This document shows, one piece after another, positions 1 through 11,292 of a stretch of 56,135 nt of DNA. Origin of the DNA: Tubiluchus corallicola (lineage: Eukaryota > Priapulida > Priapulimorpha > Priapulimorphida > Tubiluchidae); assembly GCA_030141605.1 (NCBI GenBank), contig JAQGDQ010000893.1, positions 20,764 through 76,898 on the forward strand. Direction: 5' to 3'. Each line of letters opens with the position of its first letter. Position 1 is the first letter of the stretch. The notes beneath the pieces are model-generated. The model made no database searches and had not been told where the DNA came from. It worked only from the letters and a program-made list of their open reading frames with translations. The position numbers and the translations under genes were made by a program.

Positions 1-4
1 ATGG

Positions 5-81
<77 letters not shown>

Positions 82-111
82 GTGATGGTGATGATGATGA
101 TGATGATGATG
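1..111. repeat. ATG/GAT trinucleotide microsatellite
   Basis: Almost pure run of GAT/ATG triplets with a few GTG interruptions near 79-91. It starts at the window edge, so its full length is unknown. Confidence 0.95.
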
Positions 112-1495
112 TTAATAATGCTTCAATTATTGATGAACGCATGAGAAAAATGACGAAAATTAAGCAGTTCACACGATTGCAAGCAGTGCAATTACATACT
201 TTCATTGTTTTTAGCTCGCCGCCAGATGGCAGGCAAAAAATTGCACAGTCACCATAGCAACGTCAACTTTAGCAATGCCTATTCCGATGTCAGCAGCTGC
301 AGCAGGACAATGAACATAGTAGCTGCGTGTCACAAGCACCATGGCAACCTTTTGTTCCAGCTAACCCGTGACCTGCTGCTTGGCGAAGTCTTACACAATT
401 TTTTTACAAATATCATCAGCGCACAAAAAGTTCATGTCCTGCATTTGCATAAATAACATATTCCGGTTGGAATAATTTCATTAGGTATTTGAAGATGTTG
501 GCGTTTTTTGTTTAAGTGGTATATAATTTAACTAGGTGAGAAAAAACGCCAGTAACCCATGAAAAACGCTTCATTTACTGAACAAAACAGCATAAAACAA
601 TTAATAAATTTATCGAAAACTCAAAAATGTGATCATTGCAAAGCTCATGTGCCCGTCTTAATAGATCTGTTGACTGTTTTTACCTGCCATCACTAATTAG
701 AACAAAATTAACGTATATGTGACAGTGCATAACAAAATTGACCGTAGTGCCCTAGGTATTCTTATTCTCCTGTTCATCCTGATCACTTTGGTACCAGTTT
801 CAGCTCGTTAAAGTTGCTTCTGAGTGAAGATATTGGCATTTAAAGTTGAGCGGATGGTGAAAAAATCAAAACTAAATTTGGGAGAAAATGGATTTCAAAG
901 TTTAAGTTATAATTTTGTAAATTTACATAACATTTGAGGAAGGTGGTTACTATGGGGCTTCTGAGAGTACTATTAAGTATAATTCTCTTTCTGGCAGTAC
1001 GTTTGCAAGTATAGCCATTGTATTTCTTTTTGATGAATTTTGAGTACCTTTGTTACTTACCTGTGCTACCTGTGTTAAATTTATTAAACTTAAGTTATAG
1101 TAATTAATTTTACAATACGAGAGTTTAAAATTTGTTTACGTTACCAATAAATTGTTTGTTTTCTTGTCTTTTTAAAAATTTTCTATAGCTTATGAACAAA
1201 TATACAAGCAGAGAATCTTTGGAGTATTTGTGTTTGCCAGGTAAAGAAAATTAATTACAGGTGAGATAATTAAAAGCGTTGGGCTATACTACTAATAAAA
1301 CTGAAAAAAAAACTTGTGAAAATAACTATGCCCGTTTTATAAATAATCTGCTATTTAAGTACATTGTTGTAAACATGCTCCAGGTTATCATTTCGAGCTA
1401 TACTAACAAATTACAAGTGATACAAATTCAACATTTTCAACGTTAACGTCACAATTACATAGTTATTTTAGATTTTTGTACACAGTTTAGATAGT
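112..1495. other. Non-coding stretch, nothing recognised
   Basis: AT-rich DNA. The only ORF of note (205-456) starts with TTG, has no recognisable domain and looks accidental. No RNA gene or repeat was identified. Confidence 0.6.
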
Positions 1496-2029
1496 TTGTA
1501 CACAGACTTCCCCAGCATCCATACACTCCTCCTCAAAACACAAGTTCCGCGGGCAGGACATGTGATTCGCATGCCAGACAACCGCACACCAAAGAAGATG
1601 CTTTATGGAGAACTTGTGTCTGGAAAGAGAAAGGTTGGACGACCAAAGAAACGCTTCAAAGACAGCCTGAAGGCCTCATTCAAGGAGCTCAGCATGGATA
1701 TCCGCTCAATGGAAACCCTTGCACAAGATTGCTCAGCATGGCGGAGTGCCATCACCACAGGGGCTAAGACAGCAGAGGCGAAAAGAATTGAGGAGGCAGA
1801 GGAGAAGCGCAGGAGATGCAAGGCATGTGAGACTGTCCAACAAGAGGTCCAAACACCCAGCCTCACCTGTGCCAAATGTCAAAGAAGTTTCCAGGCCAGA
1901 ATTGGCCTAATCAGTCACCTTCGAGCTCATCAAAGGAATGACAACCCCCAAACTGACCCTTTATCTCTGTCACTATGGTCATCTTCGATTCGAAGGACGA
2001 ACATCATCACACAGTTTATATGGTTGTAA
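1496..2029 (+). mobile_element. LINE (non-LTR retrotransposon) 3' fragment, C-terminal ORF2
   Basis: The translated segment carries the tail typical of many metazoan LINE ORF2 proteins. It reads GHVIRMPDNRTPKKMLYGEL, then a KRKVGRPKKRFKDSLK basic block, an acidic/arginine-rich helix, and a C2H2-like finger (C-x2-C-x12-H-x3-H) near the end. The 3' end reads like the usual tail of such elements (a GGTCATCTTCGA-like motif near 1979). Endonuclease and reverse transcriptase are absent, so this is a 5'-truncated dead copy. No in-frame ATG lies before the conserved part, as expected for a truncation. The exact LINE clade is uncertain. Confidence 0.8.
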
Positions 2030-3494
2030 GCTTATGAGAAATTCAATAGGCTTAAACACTTTTGATATTATAAAATTTGTTTTGAACAGGTAAATTATTA
2101 ACATTGGTAATTACAGGTATCATTTTTACTTGCTGAGATACTTGTTATGACTATGTTATGATTAGCTTTATAATTAGGAGTGACAAGTAAAATGTTAGCG
2201 TTCCCATGATGGTACTTGTACTGTATAAACGCAGTTTTCAAAATTCAGTGTCATTTCAGATACCCATCACAAATAATTGCAGGTATAACATCATGTTGGT
2301 AGAAAATGTACTATCACTTTCTCACACATATACAGACATCAGGTTTTTGTACGTAGCTATAGTACCTATACATAGCTGCACATGTTTGTCATGTAGTCCC
2401 GCCCGCAATTTCTGTATGTTAGTGTCATTTCAGCTAAATCAGTTTCCAAAAATGCTAATTACAGGTTTGATAATTATTATTACAAGTCGGGACAGCCCAG
2501 TGTTTTTGATAAGTGACAAAATTAAGTAGTTAACTCATAGAAAAAGCTATCACAAAAAATATACACAACAAAATAATAAAAACTGAAGACAAGGTTTTGT
2601 ACAACAATTTTTATTTTTGCTACAAGACTTTTAATTTATCATTATTACTCATAAAAGTATTTTAAAAGTCCTATCTAACTGTCTTGAGGAGTCTTATCTT
2701 CATGAGTCTTATAACCCCTGAGCTTTATTCTAGCACTTCTGAGAAGTCTTTGCTCCCAAAGACCAATCAAAAATTTTGCTAGTACAGTAATTGTGTTGAT
2801 TGGGCCTAAAGCAGCTAAAGACTTGAATCGTACATATTATAGAAAATTATAGGAAAATATTCAACTACACGTGTTTACCTACAATAATGTCATGTTAATG
2901 AAAAAAATGCTGAAAACTCGTAACTGCCTACATGAAATGCAAATCGCTGTTACTACAAAAATCTAAACTAATAACAATCATAATAACAACGATCGGCAGG
3001 TTTGGTAAGGTCATTTTTTCCTGTAGTGCAAGCTCTCTAAATACTAAGGGTTAAGTTTTTTATTAATTTTTCTAATAAAAACTAATATTTTTGGTAAAAT
3101 AACAGTACAGCATGAAAGCAAAATAGTCTTAGATTAGAAAAAAAACCAAAATCCGAAAATTGATAAAAATTGACTATTCTGACTTCTTTGACCTCTAGCT
3201 CAATAATTAAATTAGCGCACTATGGACGGTTTTGTTATGCACGGTCACATATTTTGTTTAAGTGAAATTTTTCAATGGCCAGCAAGTTAATCAGGCACAA
3301 CAATGAAACTAGTAATTGTCCTATTTGCAGTCGAATGAGTGCTAGAATATTGAATTCGTCGCTAGGGTAAAGTAAACGTCACCCAATGTTGTCTATCAAT
3401 TGAAACGCAGCTATAAGTTAATATTTAGAAAAACGAATAAACCTATTGCCAGATTAATCAGAGATTATCGAGCATTAAGCTTATGATTTTTAAA
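2030..3494. other. Non-coding stretch, nothing recognised
   Basis: AT-rich intergenic DNA. A 107-codon ORF at 2206-2529 has no recognisable domain and unconvincing composition. Confidence 0.55.
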
Positions 3495-4392
3495 AGTCAT
3501 CAGGTGTGCAACAATGCACTGCCCACAACGAATGATGTCAAGGAAAGTTTACATTGTGATTACTACAATGAAGGTGTACAACAATGCGCTGCCCACGTTG
3601 TGATTACTACAATGAAGGTGTGCAACAATGCGCTGCCCACGTTGTGATTACTACAATGAAGGTGTGCAACAATGCGCTGCCCACGTTGTGATTACTACAA
3701 TGAAGGTGTGCAACAATGCGCTGCCCACGACGAACGATGTCGAGGAAAATTTACATTGTGATTACTACAATGGAGGTGTACAACAATGCACTGCCCACGA
3801 CGAACAATGTCGAGGAAAATTTACATTGTGATTACTACAATGGAGGTGTACAACAATGCGCTGCCCACGACGAACAATGTCGAGGAAAGTTTACATTGTG
3901 ATTACTACAATGAAGGTGTACAACAATGCGCTGCCCACGACGAACGATGTCGAGGAAAATTTACATTGTGATTACTACAATGGAGGTGTACAACAATGCG
4001 CTGCCCACGACGAACAATGTCGAGGAAAATTTACATTGTGATTACTACAATGGAGGTGTACAACAATGCGCTGCCCACGACGAACGATGTCGAGGAAAGT
4101 TTACATTGTGATTACTACAATGAAGGTGTACAACAATGCGCTGCCCACGACGAACAATGTCGAGGAAAATTTACATTGTGATTACTACAATGGAGGTGTA
4201 CAACAATGCGCTACCCACGACGAACGATGTCGAGGAAAATTTACATTGTGATTAATACAATGAAGGTGTACAACAATGCGCTGCCCACGACGAATGATGT
4301 CGAGGAAAATTTACATTGTGATTACCACAATGAAGGTGTACAACAATGCGCTGCCCACGATGAACAATATCGAGGAAAGTTTACATTGTGAT
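3495..4392 (+). repeat. 70-bp minisatellite with 44-bp variant units
   Basis: About 13 copies. The core reads gattactacaatgaaggtgt, followed by caacaatgcgctgcccacg and then a 26-bp block (gacgaacgatgtcgaggaaa and on). Three consecutive units near 3590-3720 lack the 26-bp block and are 44 bp long. Because 70 is not a multiple of 3, the reading frame rotates from unit to unit and gives a series of overlapping 61-codon ORFs that are not genes. A/G substitutions alternate between neighbouring units, suggesting a higher-order pattern. Confidence 0.95.
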
Positions 4393-4546
4393 CGGAAAGA
4401 ACTTCTGCTCCTCAAAGTCAATTGACACAGTCGCTGTGAAGGAGGGATACAGCATACGATACGCTCGGTCGAAGGAAAGAAAGCATACCAAGAAGGTTAA
4501 GTTCAGAAAAGACGGAAGACTACAGGAGCCGACTGCAGAGCTTTGA
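4391..4546 (+). other. Coding-like segment directly after the 70-bp array
   Basis: One frame is open from inside the last array unit to a TGA at 4544-4546. It encodes about 51 residues of lysine/arginine-rich, protein-like composition (includes SIDTVAVKEGYSIRYARS and KKVKFRKDGRLQEP). A donor-like AAG|GTTAAG lies near 4490. I do not recognise the family. It may be an exon remnant whose 5' side was replaced by the array, or chance. Confidence 0.25.
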
Positions 4547-5215
4547 AACTTACGTCCACAAATTCAAATTTCCGTACAACGTTCGTAGAATCTGTCGACA
4601 AAATTTTCCTTAATTTTTAAGCACACTCAGTGATTTCTCGTGGACACAAATGATTCCTGCTCGACAAATAATTTCCTTTGATGTTAACAAAAATCCGAAT
4701 CCAAATAAAAATACAGGGTCACCCAGAAAAAGTTTTACCCCAAATTAACTAGTAAGTTTTACTTTAAGTAGTAACTAGTCACAGTCTAGCCTATTTTTTC
4801 TTCTTTTCAAAAGGACTACAAATTTCTCTCCAAGCACCCCATCAAGTACCTTAGTTATTTTACTTAATAATTTCATAATTTAGAACAATTTCAGTTACAT
4901 AAACTACCTACAGTTCTTGTACACTACTGTACTACCTGATACAAATTCATGAAAGAATTTGCTTAAAGCACAAGAACTCCCTCAACTTACATATAGCGTA
5001 AAACATTCGTCTTATAATTCGTCGTGAAATTTTATATAACTTACATACTGCCCTTTTGCATACAGAGATTGAGTCAGCAGTAATGCTGCAGAATGGTAGT
5101 GGTAGAATTGTTTTATGAACATAGACTAAATCTAAATTTCCAATTCTTCTTCTTCCTGTTTTTTGCAAACTCTTTCTAAATGTTGTAAATTTTTTCTTGA
5201 TTTTTTATTACAAAG
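4547..5215. other. Non-coding stretch, nothing recognised
   Basis: AT-rich DNA ending in a pyrimidine-rich tract (5190-5215) that would suit a splice acceptor. Confidence 0.5.
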
Positions 5216-5392
5216 ACTGACGTTGGGAGGATCACTGCTGCCATCAATAACGATGCTGATAGCGGCAACAGCGGCATCATCATCATCATCGTCAGCACCT
5301 CCCTACCCTCAGCCATCCACATCGGATTGGAGAACTTTGGCAGTGTGAATCCTCTCCATGAGAAGAATAGTCGCCAACGCCAGGCGTGTTAA
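5216..5392 (+). CDS. Candidate terminal exon of an unrecognised gene
   Basis: A T-rich tract ends in AG at 5214-5215. From 5216 a frame stays open for 58 codons to TAA at 5390-5392, and an AATAAA signal follows at 5418-5423. The peptide starts TDVGRITAAINNDADSGNSG, then has a run of isoleucines encoded by an ATC microsatellite, then ENFGSVNPLHEKNSRQRQ. The layout (acceptor, open frame, stop, polyadenylation signal) fits a last exon. No upstream exon or known family was found, so it may be chance. Confidence 0.25.
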   Translation, partial: TDVGRITAAINNDADSGNSGIIIIIVSTSLPSAIHIGLENFGSVNPLHEKNSRQRQAC

Positions 5393-6498
5393 TTATTTTT
5401 ATAAAGGGGTTTAAAAAAATAAAGCCGTTTCCAGCAAAGATTTTTATCTTACACAACGTGAACAAGCGTTCTCTTATTGTCTAGTTATGTGAATAAGCTT
5501 CAATTTCTTAGGCAACGTTTTCTGAACGAGCTTCTTTTGCTTAGCAATTTGAAATATTTGCTAATAATGTTCTGATTATTCTTAAAACTTTGCGCAATGT
5601 TATATAAACTTGTTTTAAACGAACTACTTTTAAAATGGCTGATGAGGATTATCGCAGGAGTTTATATTTTGAAGTTTTTGAAGTTGAAGATTTTGAAGTA
5701 ACGCTGCTGCTACTACAATGTCTGTGTGTAATAAAAGAGTAGGTCGGTGATACAAAACTTCAAGTCGAATATTTTTAACTTAATGTAACTAAAGAGTTTT
5801 CTTGTGCTTTAACCAAAATCTGTTTTTGATTCTCTTGCTCACACTTTTAGGTATCTCCGTGTCAAATAGAGTCAAATAGAGAGTTTATCGTGTGAGGTGT
5901 ACCATCACAATGTCTTCACGAATCTGCACTGATTATCTATTTGGTACCAATCTTCAACAGTTTCGAGCTTTTCACTTTAATCTGCGTGAATAGAAGATTT
6001 ATAGTCCTTTGCCAGCAAACTAAATGCCTCTAGTTAGAATCATAGTGATCATAAATTCATGGGCTTAAACAGAGGCAAAATAAGACATATGTAAAAAAAT
6101 GAAAGACAATCTGCTCCTAAAGAAAAATGTTCACATTAAAAACGGTTGTTGTAAAAAGTGTCAATACCTACATTAATGCTAGTGAAACTTTCTTGATATA
6201 CGCCACAAAGCGTTTGAATACTGAAACTTTTAACATCTTCTTCATCTCTTGGTGCTCTTCTAATAGTTGTTCATGACCTTAGTGATTCTCTGTTGTAACT
6301 AAGCTAACAGTTCTGAGCGATGAGCGTGAAAGTAAGAGAGACTTCACCTTAAAGTGTCGTTCCACAATTTTAGATGCACAGTTGATTTAATGTAACTTTC
6401 AATGTTGATAGTAATTTACTGGACTGTGACTGTCTCAGCTAAATTCAATGGCCTTACCGTACATAATAAAGCCTATGTTTCTTGTCTAGATGATAACC
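5393..6498. other. Non-coding stretch downstream of the first GT31 gene
   Basis: No supported gene. It includes the 3' flank of the minus-strand GT31 gene. The ORFs at 6402-6675 are shadows or chance. Confidence 0.5.
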
Positions 6499-7437
6499 TT
6501 ACTGATAATAGTCTATTGTTATTTGCCAAAGTTCTTCAAGCAGCCATTTCTGTCCGAAACAGTGCACAATCATTGTATCATCTACACTAATGTTACGAAC
6601 TTTAAAAATTTCAGTAACAATCAAATTGTTAGCCGGAACGAATGTTGGGTAACTTTCCGGTCGTATTCGAGATGAAAGAATTCCTGTAACATAAACGTCC
6701 TCAGCTGGGACAGGTATCCTATGCCGGGAAGCATTGTATAAGAATGACACCAAATCCATACTGATGATATACCCGGCTCCAATGGCGTAGGTTGGAAAGA
6801 ATCTCTTTGGCCATTCTCTTTTTGAAACATAACCGCGCTTGAATATACTTCTTACAGGAACTGCCCTATTCAAGACATACCCGGATATTGTGTTGCGTTG
6901 CAGTGTCAAAGTATGTTTTATCAATACATGAGGATTTACATAGACGTCAGTGTCACACTTCATCAAGAACTTGGCTTCTTTACAATGCGCAGACACAACG
7001 CGTAGCATTAAAACACTTTTCAGCACCAAGTTACGATAATTTTCCTCGACGTTAGTCACAAGCAAATCACCATACTTTAACATTTCAACTTCTACACTCA
7101 GTTTCGATCGTTTTGCACCTTTAACTTGACCAACAATGAACAACAATTCCACATCCTTCCTTTTCTTCAGACAACCACCCCATGTTGTCCTGACCAACTC
7201 GCGTCCATCGAAATCTTCTACATGCTACTCCACCATTATTATGAGTAATGTTTCACTCACGCATTTAAAACTGAAAGGTAAAGTGTACTTAAACATTTTG
7301 TCACCAACTAAACATTCTGCTACTTTAGAAGTTTTGATGACAACGTTATTCTGAAAAATTTCGTAACATGGCAAAAACACAGCACAAGTTACGAGAGACG
7401 ATAAGACGAATTTTCTGCTTGAGTTTATCCAGCGCAT
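6499..7437 (-). CDS. Beta-1,3-galactosyltransferase-like protein (GT31), one in-frame TAG
   Basis: Type II Golgi glycosyltransferase that would add galactose or a related sugar in beta-1,3 linkage. I place the start at the ATG at 7435-7437 because it directly precedes a membrane anchor (residues about 7-24, FVLSSLVTCAVFLPCYEIF). The GT31 landmarks follow in order: a LLII beta strand, GRELVRTTWG, YGDLLVTNVEENYRNL, the metal-binding D-x-D in KCDTDVYVN, the GAGYIIS block, and EDVYVTG. Total length is about 312 codons, normal for the family, with no intron. The frame is continuous except for TAG at 7225-7227 (codon 71), between the LLII strand and the RTTW motif. That stop would remove the catalytic domain unless it is an assembly error, a null allele or readthrough. 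Everything after it is clean, so any loss is recent. Confidence 0.85.
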
Positions 7438-7603
7438 TTCAGAGTGATATCCTGATGTACTCCAAAACTGGCAACTCTTTCCAGTATTTGGTTTATCATC
7501 AACCGATACTGTCATTCGTAGAAAAATATCTGTCGTATTAAGGCTAGTCACTTCTGCAAAAAAATAATGCCATTGGTGCCCTCCAGAATCGTTGCCAGTT
7601 TAC

Positions 7604-7985
7604 GTTCAAACGACCATTAGTTTCGCAATCTCATATACACCAGGAAGCATGAAGGACCTTAGATTAACCTGCTATGCTATTTGTGTGACAGGTTAAAAGC
7701 CCAAACTCGAGCAAAGTCTACCATATTCAAACGACCACTAGTTTCGCAATCTCCTGTACACCAGGAAGCATGAAGGACCTGATTTTAGCGAGCTATGCTA
7801 TTTGTGTGACAGGTTAAAAGCCCAAACTCGAGCAAAGTCTACCATATTCAAACGACCACTAGTTTCGGAATCTCCTGTACACCAGGAAGCATGAAGGACC
7901 TGAAATTAGCGAGCTATGCTATTTGTGTGACAGGTTAAAAGCCCAACCTCGAGGAATGTTTTAGATATTCAAAACAATACTAGTT
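7604..7985. repeat. 121-bp tandem repeat, about 3 copies
   Basis: Units begin cgaccactagtttcgcaatc at about 7611, 7732 and 7853. Each carries caccaggaagcatgaaggac and gctatttgtgtgacaggtta. The array lies just 5' of the first GT31 gene. The last unit is partial and diverged. Confidence 0.92.
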
Positions 7986-8533
7986 TCGCAATATTTCTGA
8001 ATTTCATCCCTGATATTTTGCGTAACTTACAATAATGCATCACCTTAGGTAATGCATGCCAACATTCGTTATTTCATTTCTATATAATGCGTAGCAATAT
8101 AGGTTTACAGCCTTAGAAATTACGACCAAGATGAGCCTCATTTACTAGTCGGTTAAAAACTGTTTTTCGACAATGCTTGCATTTAATGCGATAAATCTGA
8201 AAGAGACAAAGGCTTATAAGCAGGAATAAAATAAAACCTGCATGATTGTCATGCAAATAAAGGACCAGCTTCACATTGATCTGAAATGCAGCGCAAGTTT
8301 AGCAATAATTTTTTACACATGCTCTTAAAACTGTGTACTTCCATATTTTAAATTATTGTAATATTAAAGCAATAGCATCGTTTTAGAAAGACTTGCAATT
8401 TGTAGTCCTTTTATAACATCAATTTCCTTTGCCGCATTTAAACATATTATTATCAAAATGAGAGTTTTTAAATTCTTTATAACAAGAATAATATCTGTTT
8501 CATAAACAATCCACTATTATAGTAATTTGTATT
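7986..8533. other. Non-coding stretch, nothing recognised
   Basis: AT-rich intergenic DNA without a supported feature. Confidence 0.5.
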
Positions 8534-8676
8534 ATTTTTTATTATAAAAACTCCAGTGTTTCTACTGCACACTGGAAGACGTCGACAGGAAATGTATAAT
8601 ATATTCTAGTGTATTTCCTGACGATAACTGCTAGTCGTCTTGTGGTAGAAACGTTGGATTTTTTGTAATAAAAAAT
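8534..8676. mobile_element. Small palindromic (MITE-like) element
   Basis: The two halves are imperfect inverted copies. The left arm is attttttattataaaaact then ccagtgtttctac; the right arm is gtagaaacgttgg then attttttgtaataaaaaat. The centre also pairs (aggaaatgtataatatattc against its near-complement). At about 143 bp without coding capacity, it fits a non-autonomous DNA transposon or fold-back element. The target-site duplication is unclear in the surrounding A/T runs. Confidence 0.65.
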
Positions 8677-9117
8677 TAATAAAATTTGTTGTTATAGTGC
8701 GTTGTTTATTTTTTATTACGAAAACACCAAACAACAATACAAATAGCAAAATACATTATGATAACATGTTATACGTCGTTACATTAATTTCATAATAATA
8801 TTGACATGGCATGATATCTATATAAATTGTAGCTTGCATTATAGTCAGAAGCATTACTTGTGTGTCTGTAATGCAATTAATGGTGCTGGTGTTGAGGTGC
8901 AAACAAGGTAGTTAAAGAATGATGGAAATATTTGGAGAGTGCAGGAGATGGGAATTGGTAGAATTAGGTTAGTGAAATGATGTGAATGAGAATGAATATG
9001 AGATTGCTATTAGGACATCACAAAAATATATCAACATTTATGAACAGAAGTACACTATGTGCCAGTCTGTCACTCACCGGGAATCTGAACATGCGTCATA
9101 CACTATACAAGCTTAAT
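8677..9117. other. Non-coding; part is probably LINE 3' UTR
   Basis: No gene. The part nearest 9118 probably belongs to the 3' end of the minus-strand LINE fragment that follows. Confidence 0.4.
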
Positions 9118-9595
9118 ATTTAATATGAATTTAGGAATGAAGTTTCCAAACTTTTTTAGAATCTTGGTAACGACAAAATTGACTTAATATTTGCAGGTAC
9201 TTTGTTCCACATGCTAGGACCTTTAAATGAGATAAAATGTTTCGTAACATTAGTCCTACACCGGACAACTTGGTACTCGTTAAATCTATTATTGTAATGT
9301 TTTTGATTAAGACTAACAGATTAACGAAAAAAGATGGAAGAGATTTATAGTGAGTTCTATGCATGAATATTATATATTAATTAAGTCACCAATGGTCATT
9401 TGTTTGAAATCTTTGAGGTGCCAATTCAAAATAGGCATGAATTTTGGTAAGCCATGAAGAATGCTAATAAACTTACATTGAAGAGCACGGAGAGAATCTA
9501 GGTTCGATGAATAGGTCGGACCCCATAAAATACAGGCATAGTTTAAATATTGTATGACTAAAGTATGATATAAAGTTCTTAAATGTGTTTGAGAC
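9118..9595 (-). mobile_element. LINE ORF2 C-terminal fragment, degraded
   Basis: Reading the minus strand from about 9590, frame-broken pieces match the C-terminal end of LINE reverse-transcriptase polyproteins: YLNYACILWGPTYSSNLDSL, then ALQCKFISILHGLPKF, and finally FKGPSMWNKVPANIKS. At least two frame changes and several stops separate them. The reverse-transcriptase core is missing. It differs from the LINE at 1496-2029, so at least two families are present. Confidence 0.75.
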
Positions 9596-10254
9596 TATTT
9601 TTGCTATAAGAAATCATTCTGAGAAATAATATAAGAAATTTCGTTTATAATTAATAGTTGTTCAGTTGATTGCAAATTGTATTGATTATTATCAATTTCA
9701 TACTGATAGCTATCACAATGACGCAGAAAAGTCAAAAATGTTCATAGTTAAGGCTATTAATAAATATATTTGAAAAACACACACTGACAAAGGTCCTGAT
9801 ACGTATCTTGTGATTAGGCTGTTAAGCTATTACTGACATTTTCTTTGTGCGTGTTTGTTTTTCTTGTAGTTATTTCGATGATTAACTGTTAATTTTGCTA
9901 TAAAGTTCAAAATGATAAATTTGATATTTAATTATGCTTTGGTGTTTTTATCTTTACAATACAACAAAACACATAATGTGTTCTGAAATATTATGTTATC
10001 GGCATTTTTATAGGCTTTATACCGAGCGTAACAACAATATAATGCATCATAACAGCAGTATAAAGTTTCTCTGCAGTTGTTGCAGTGCAGGTATAGCGGT
10101 TACACGGGCAAGTTCAGTTTAAAACTTTAACTAAAGTGTTCATTGTTTTTGCGTTTGGTCCCCTTTTTAGCAAAAAACCTTTTTTATCACAAACATCACA
10201 ATTCAGTTTCTTGTATTGTATTGTGCCTGCGTGAGTTTCTGCTATAAGTTTGAA
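9596..10254. other. Non-coding, upstream of the methyltransferase gene
   Basis: No supported gene. The short ORF at 9934-10122 has no domain. It presumably contains the promoter and 5' UTR of the gene starting at 10255. Confidence 0.45.
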
Positions 10255-11292
10255 ATGTTTTGGTTGTCAGCAACACGTCACGTGTTTAGACATTATATCT
10301 TAGTAATAATTCCCGTGATTTTTCTACTCTTTATGATTGTTCACCAAAATTTTTTTGGAACATTTGGAGAGGAAAATAATAACGTCGTGGGGAAAAGTGA
10401 AATTTTACCTCAATGTACTTGTCCAAAGCACGCTGTTAGAGCTTTCGGCTATTGTTTTTGTCATCCTGGGTTCCTTGGAGAAGGATGCTGCAAAAGAGCA
10501 CCTCTAACTGAAAAAGTGTTACGTAAGTGCCCCAATCTTAGAGAAGCTGTAACGTTCGACAAATTTATGACAAAAACCAAAATGCCAGCAACGTGTTTCG
10601 TCCAAGAAGAAAGCGGCATAGTGCAAATTCCAATGTTTATGTGGCAAGAGGCTCAAACATGTGAACTGGACTGGTGGATGAAGAACTATGATCTATGGCA
10701 ACAGATCATAGATAATGACCGCCGGGAAGGCTTTGAAAATTTTAGCAAAGTTCCTGCGCAGCTAGATAGCCTAGTGGAAGTAGCAGCAGGTCCACGAACT
10801 CAGACGCTGAATATGTTAGAGGCAGTAGAACACGACTTAAACATATCACATGTCACATTAATAGAACCGCTTGCAGAAAAATATGCCAGCGAATTTAAAC
10901 ACTGTCCATATAAGCACGGAAAACTTCAGCAGTATCCAACCTCTATTGTTACCTCAACTGTTGAAGCTCTTCCTCATTCGACCAGATTTGACACTCTCAT
11001 TAGTATTAATGCGCTGGAACACGTACAGAATGCTTTGGAATACCTAGACAAAATTTACAGAATCTTGAAACCAGGAGGAGTACTGATATTTCATGACGTC
11101 AGGTACAGAGTAGCTGAACCAGCAGCTAAACATCGAAATAAATGTCATCCTATTCAAGTGTCATGGTTTGTTCTTGATAAATTTTTGGTTGAATTTGAGA
11201 CACTGTTTGTAAATACACTGCCCACAAGTTTGTCTCGTAAAACAACCTCAAATTATTTAGGAATCTACTACATTGGACGTAAAAAGAAATAA
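10255..11292 (+). CDS. Membrane-anchored EGF-like/SAM-methyltransferase protein
   Basis: I chose the ATG at 10255. The frame extends upstream only through non-ATG codons, and this Met directly precedes the anchor. The 345-residue protein has a short basic cytosolic tail, a membrane segment (about 13-30), a stem, an EGF-like cysteine knot (C54, C56, C67, C69, C78, C79) and a class I SAM-dependent methyltransferase domain (about 170-345). Seen motifs are LVEVAAGP (motif I; the glycine-rich loop is unusual), TLIEPL (post-I acidic residue), FDTLISINALEHV (motif II region) and YRILKPGGVLIFHDV (motif III). The topology puts the catalytic domain in the secretory lumen, so a lipid, protein or glycan acceptor is possible. 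A glycan acceptor is inferred only from the neighbours. The gene is intronless and intact. Confidence 0.85.
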   Translation: MFWLSATRHVFRHYILVIIPVIFLLFMIVHQNFFGTFGEENNNVVGKSEILPQCTCPKHAVRAFGYCFCHPGFLGEGCCKRAPLTEKVLRKCPNLREAVTFDKFMTKTKMPATCFVQEESGIVQIPMFMWQEAQTCELDWWMKNYDLWQQIIDNDRREGFENFSKVPAQLDSLVEVAAGPRTQTLNMLEAVEHDLNISHVTLIEPLAEKYASEFKHCPYKHGKLQQYPTSIVTSTVEALPHSTRFDTLISINALEHVQNALEYLDKIYRILKPGGVLIFHDVRYRVAEPAAKHRNKCHPIQVSWFVLDKFLVEFETLFVNTLPTSLSRKTTSNYLGIYYIGRKKK

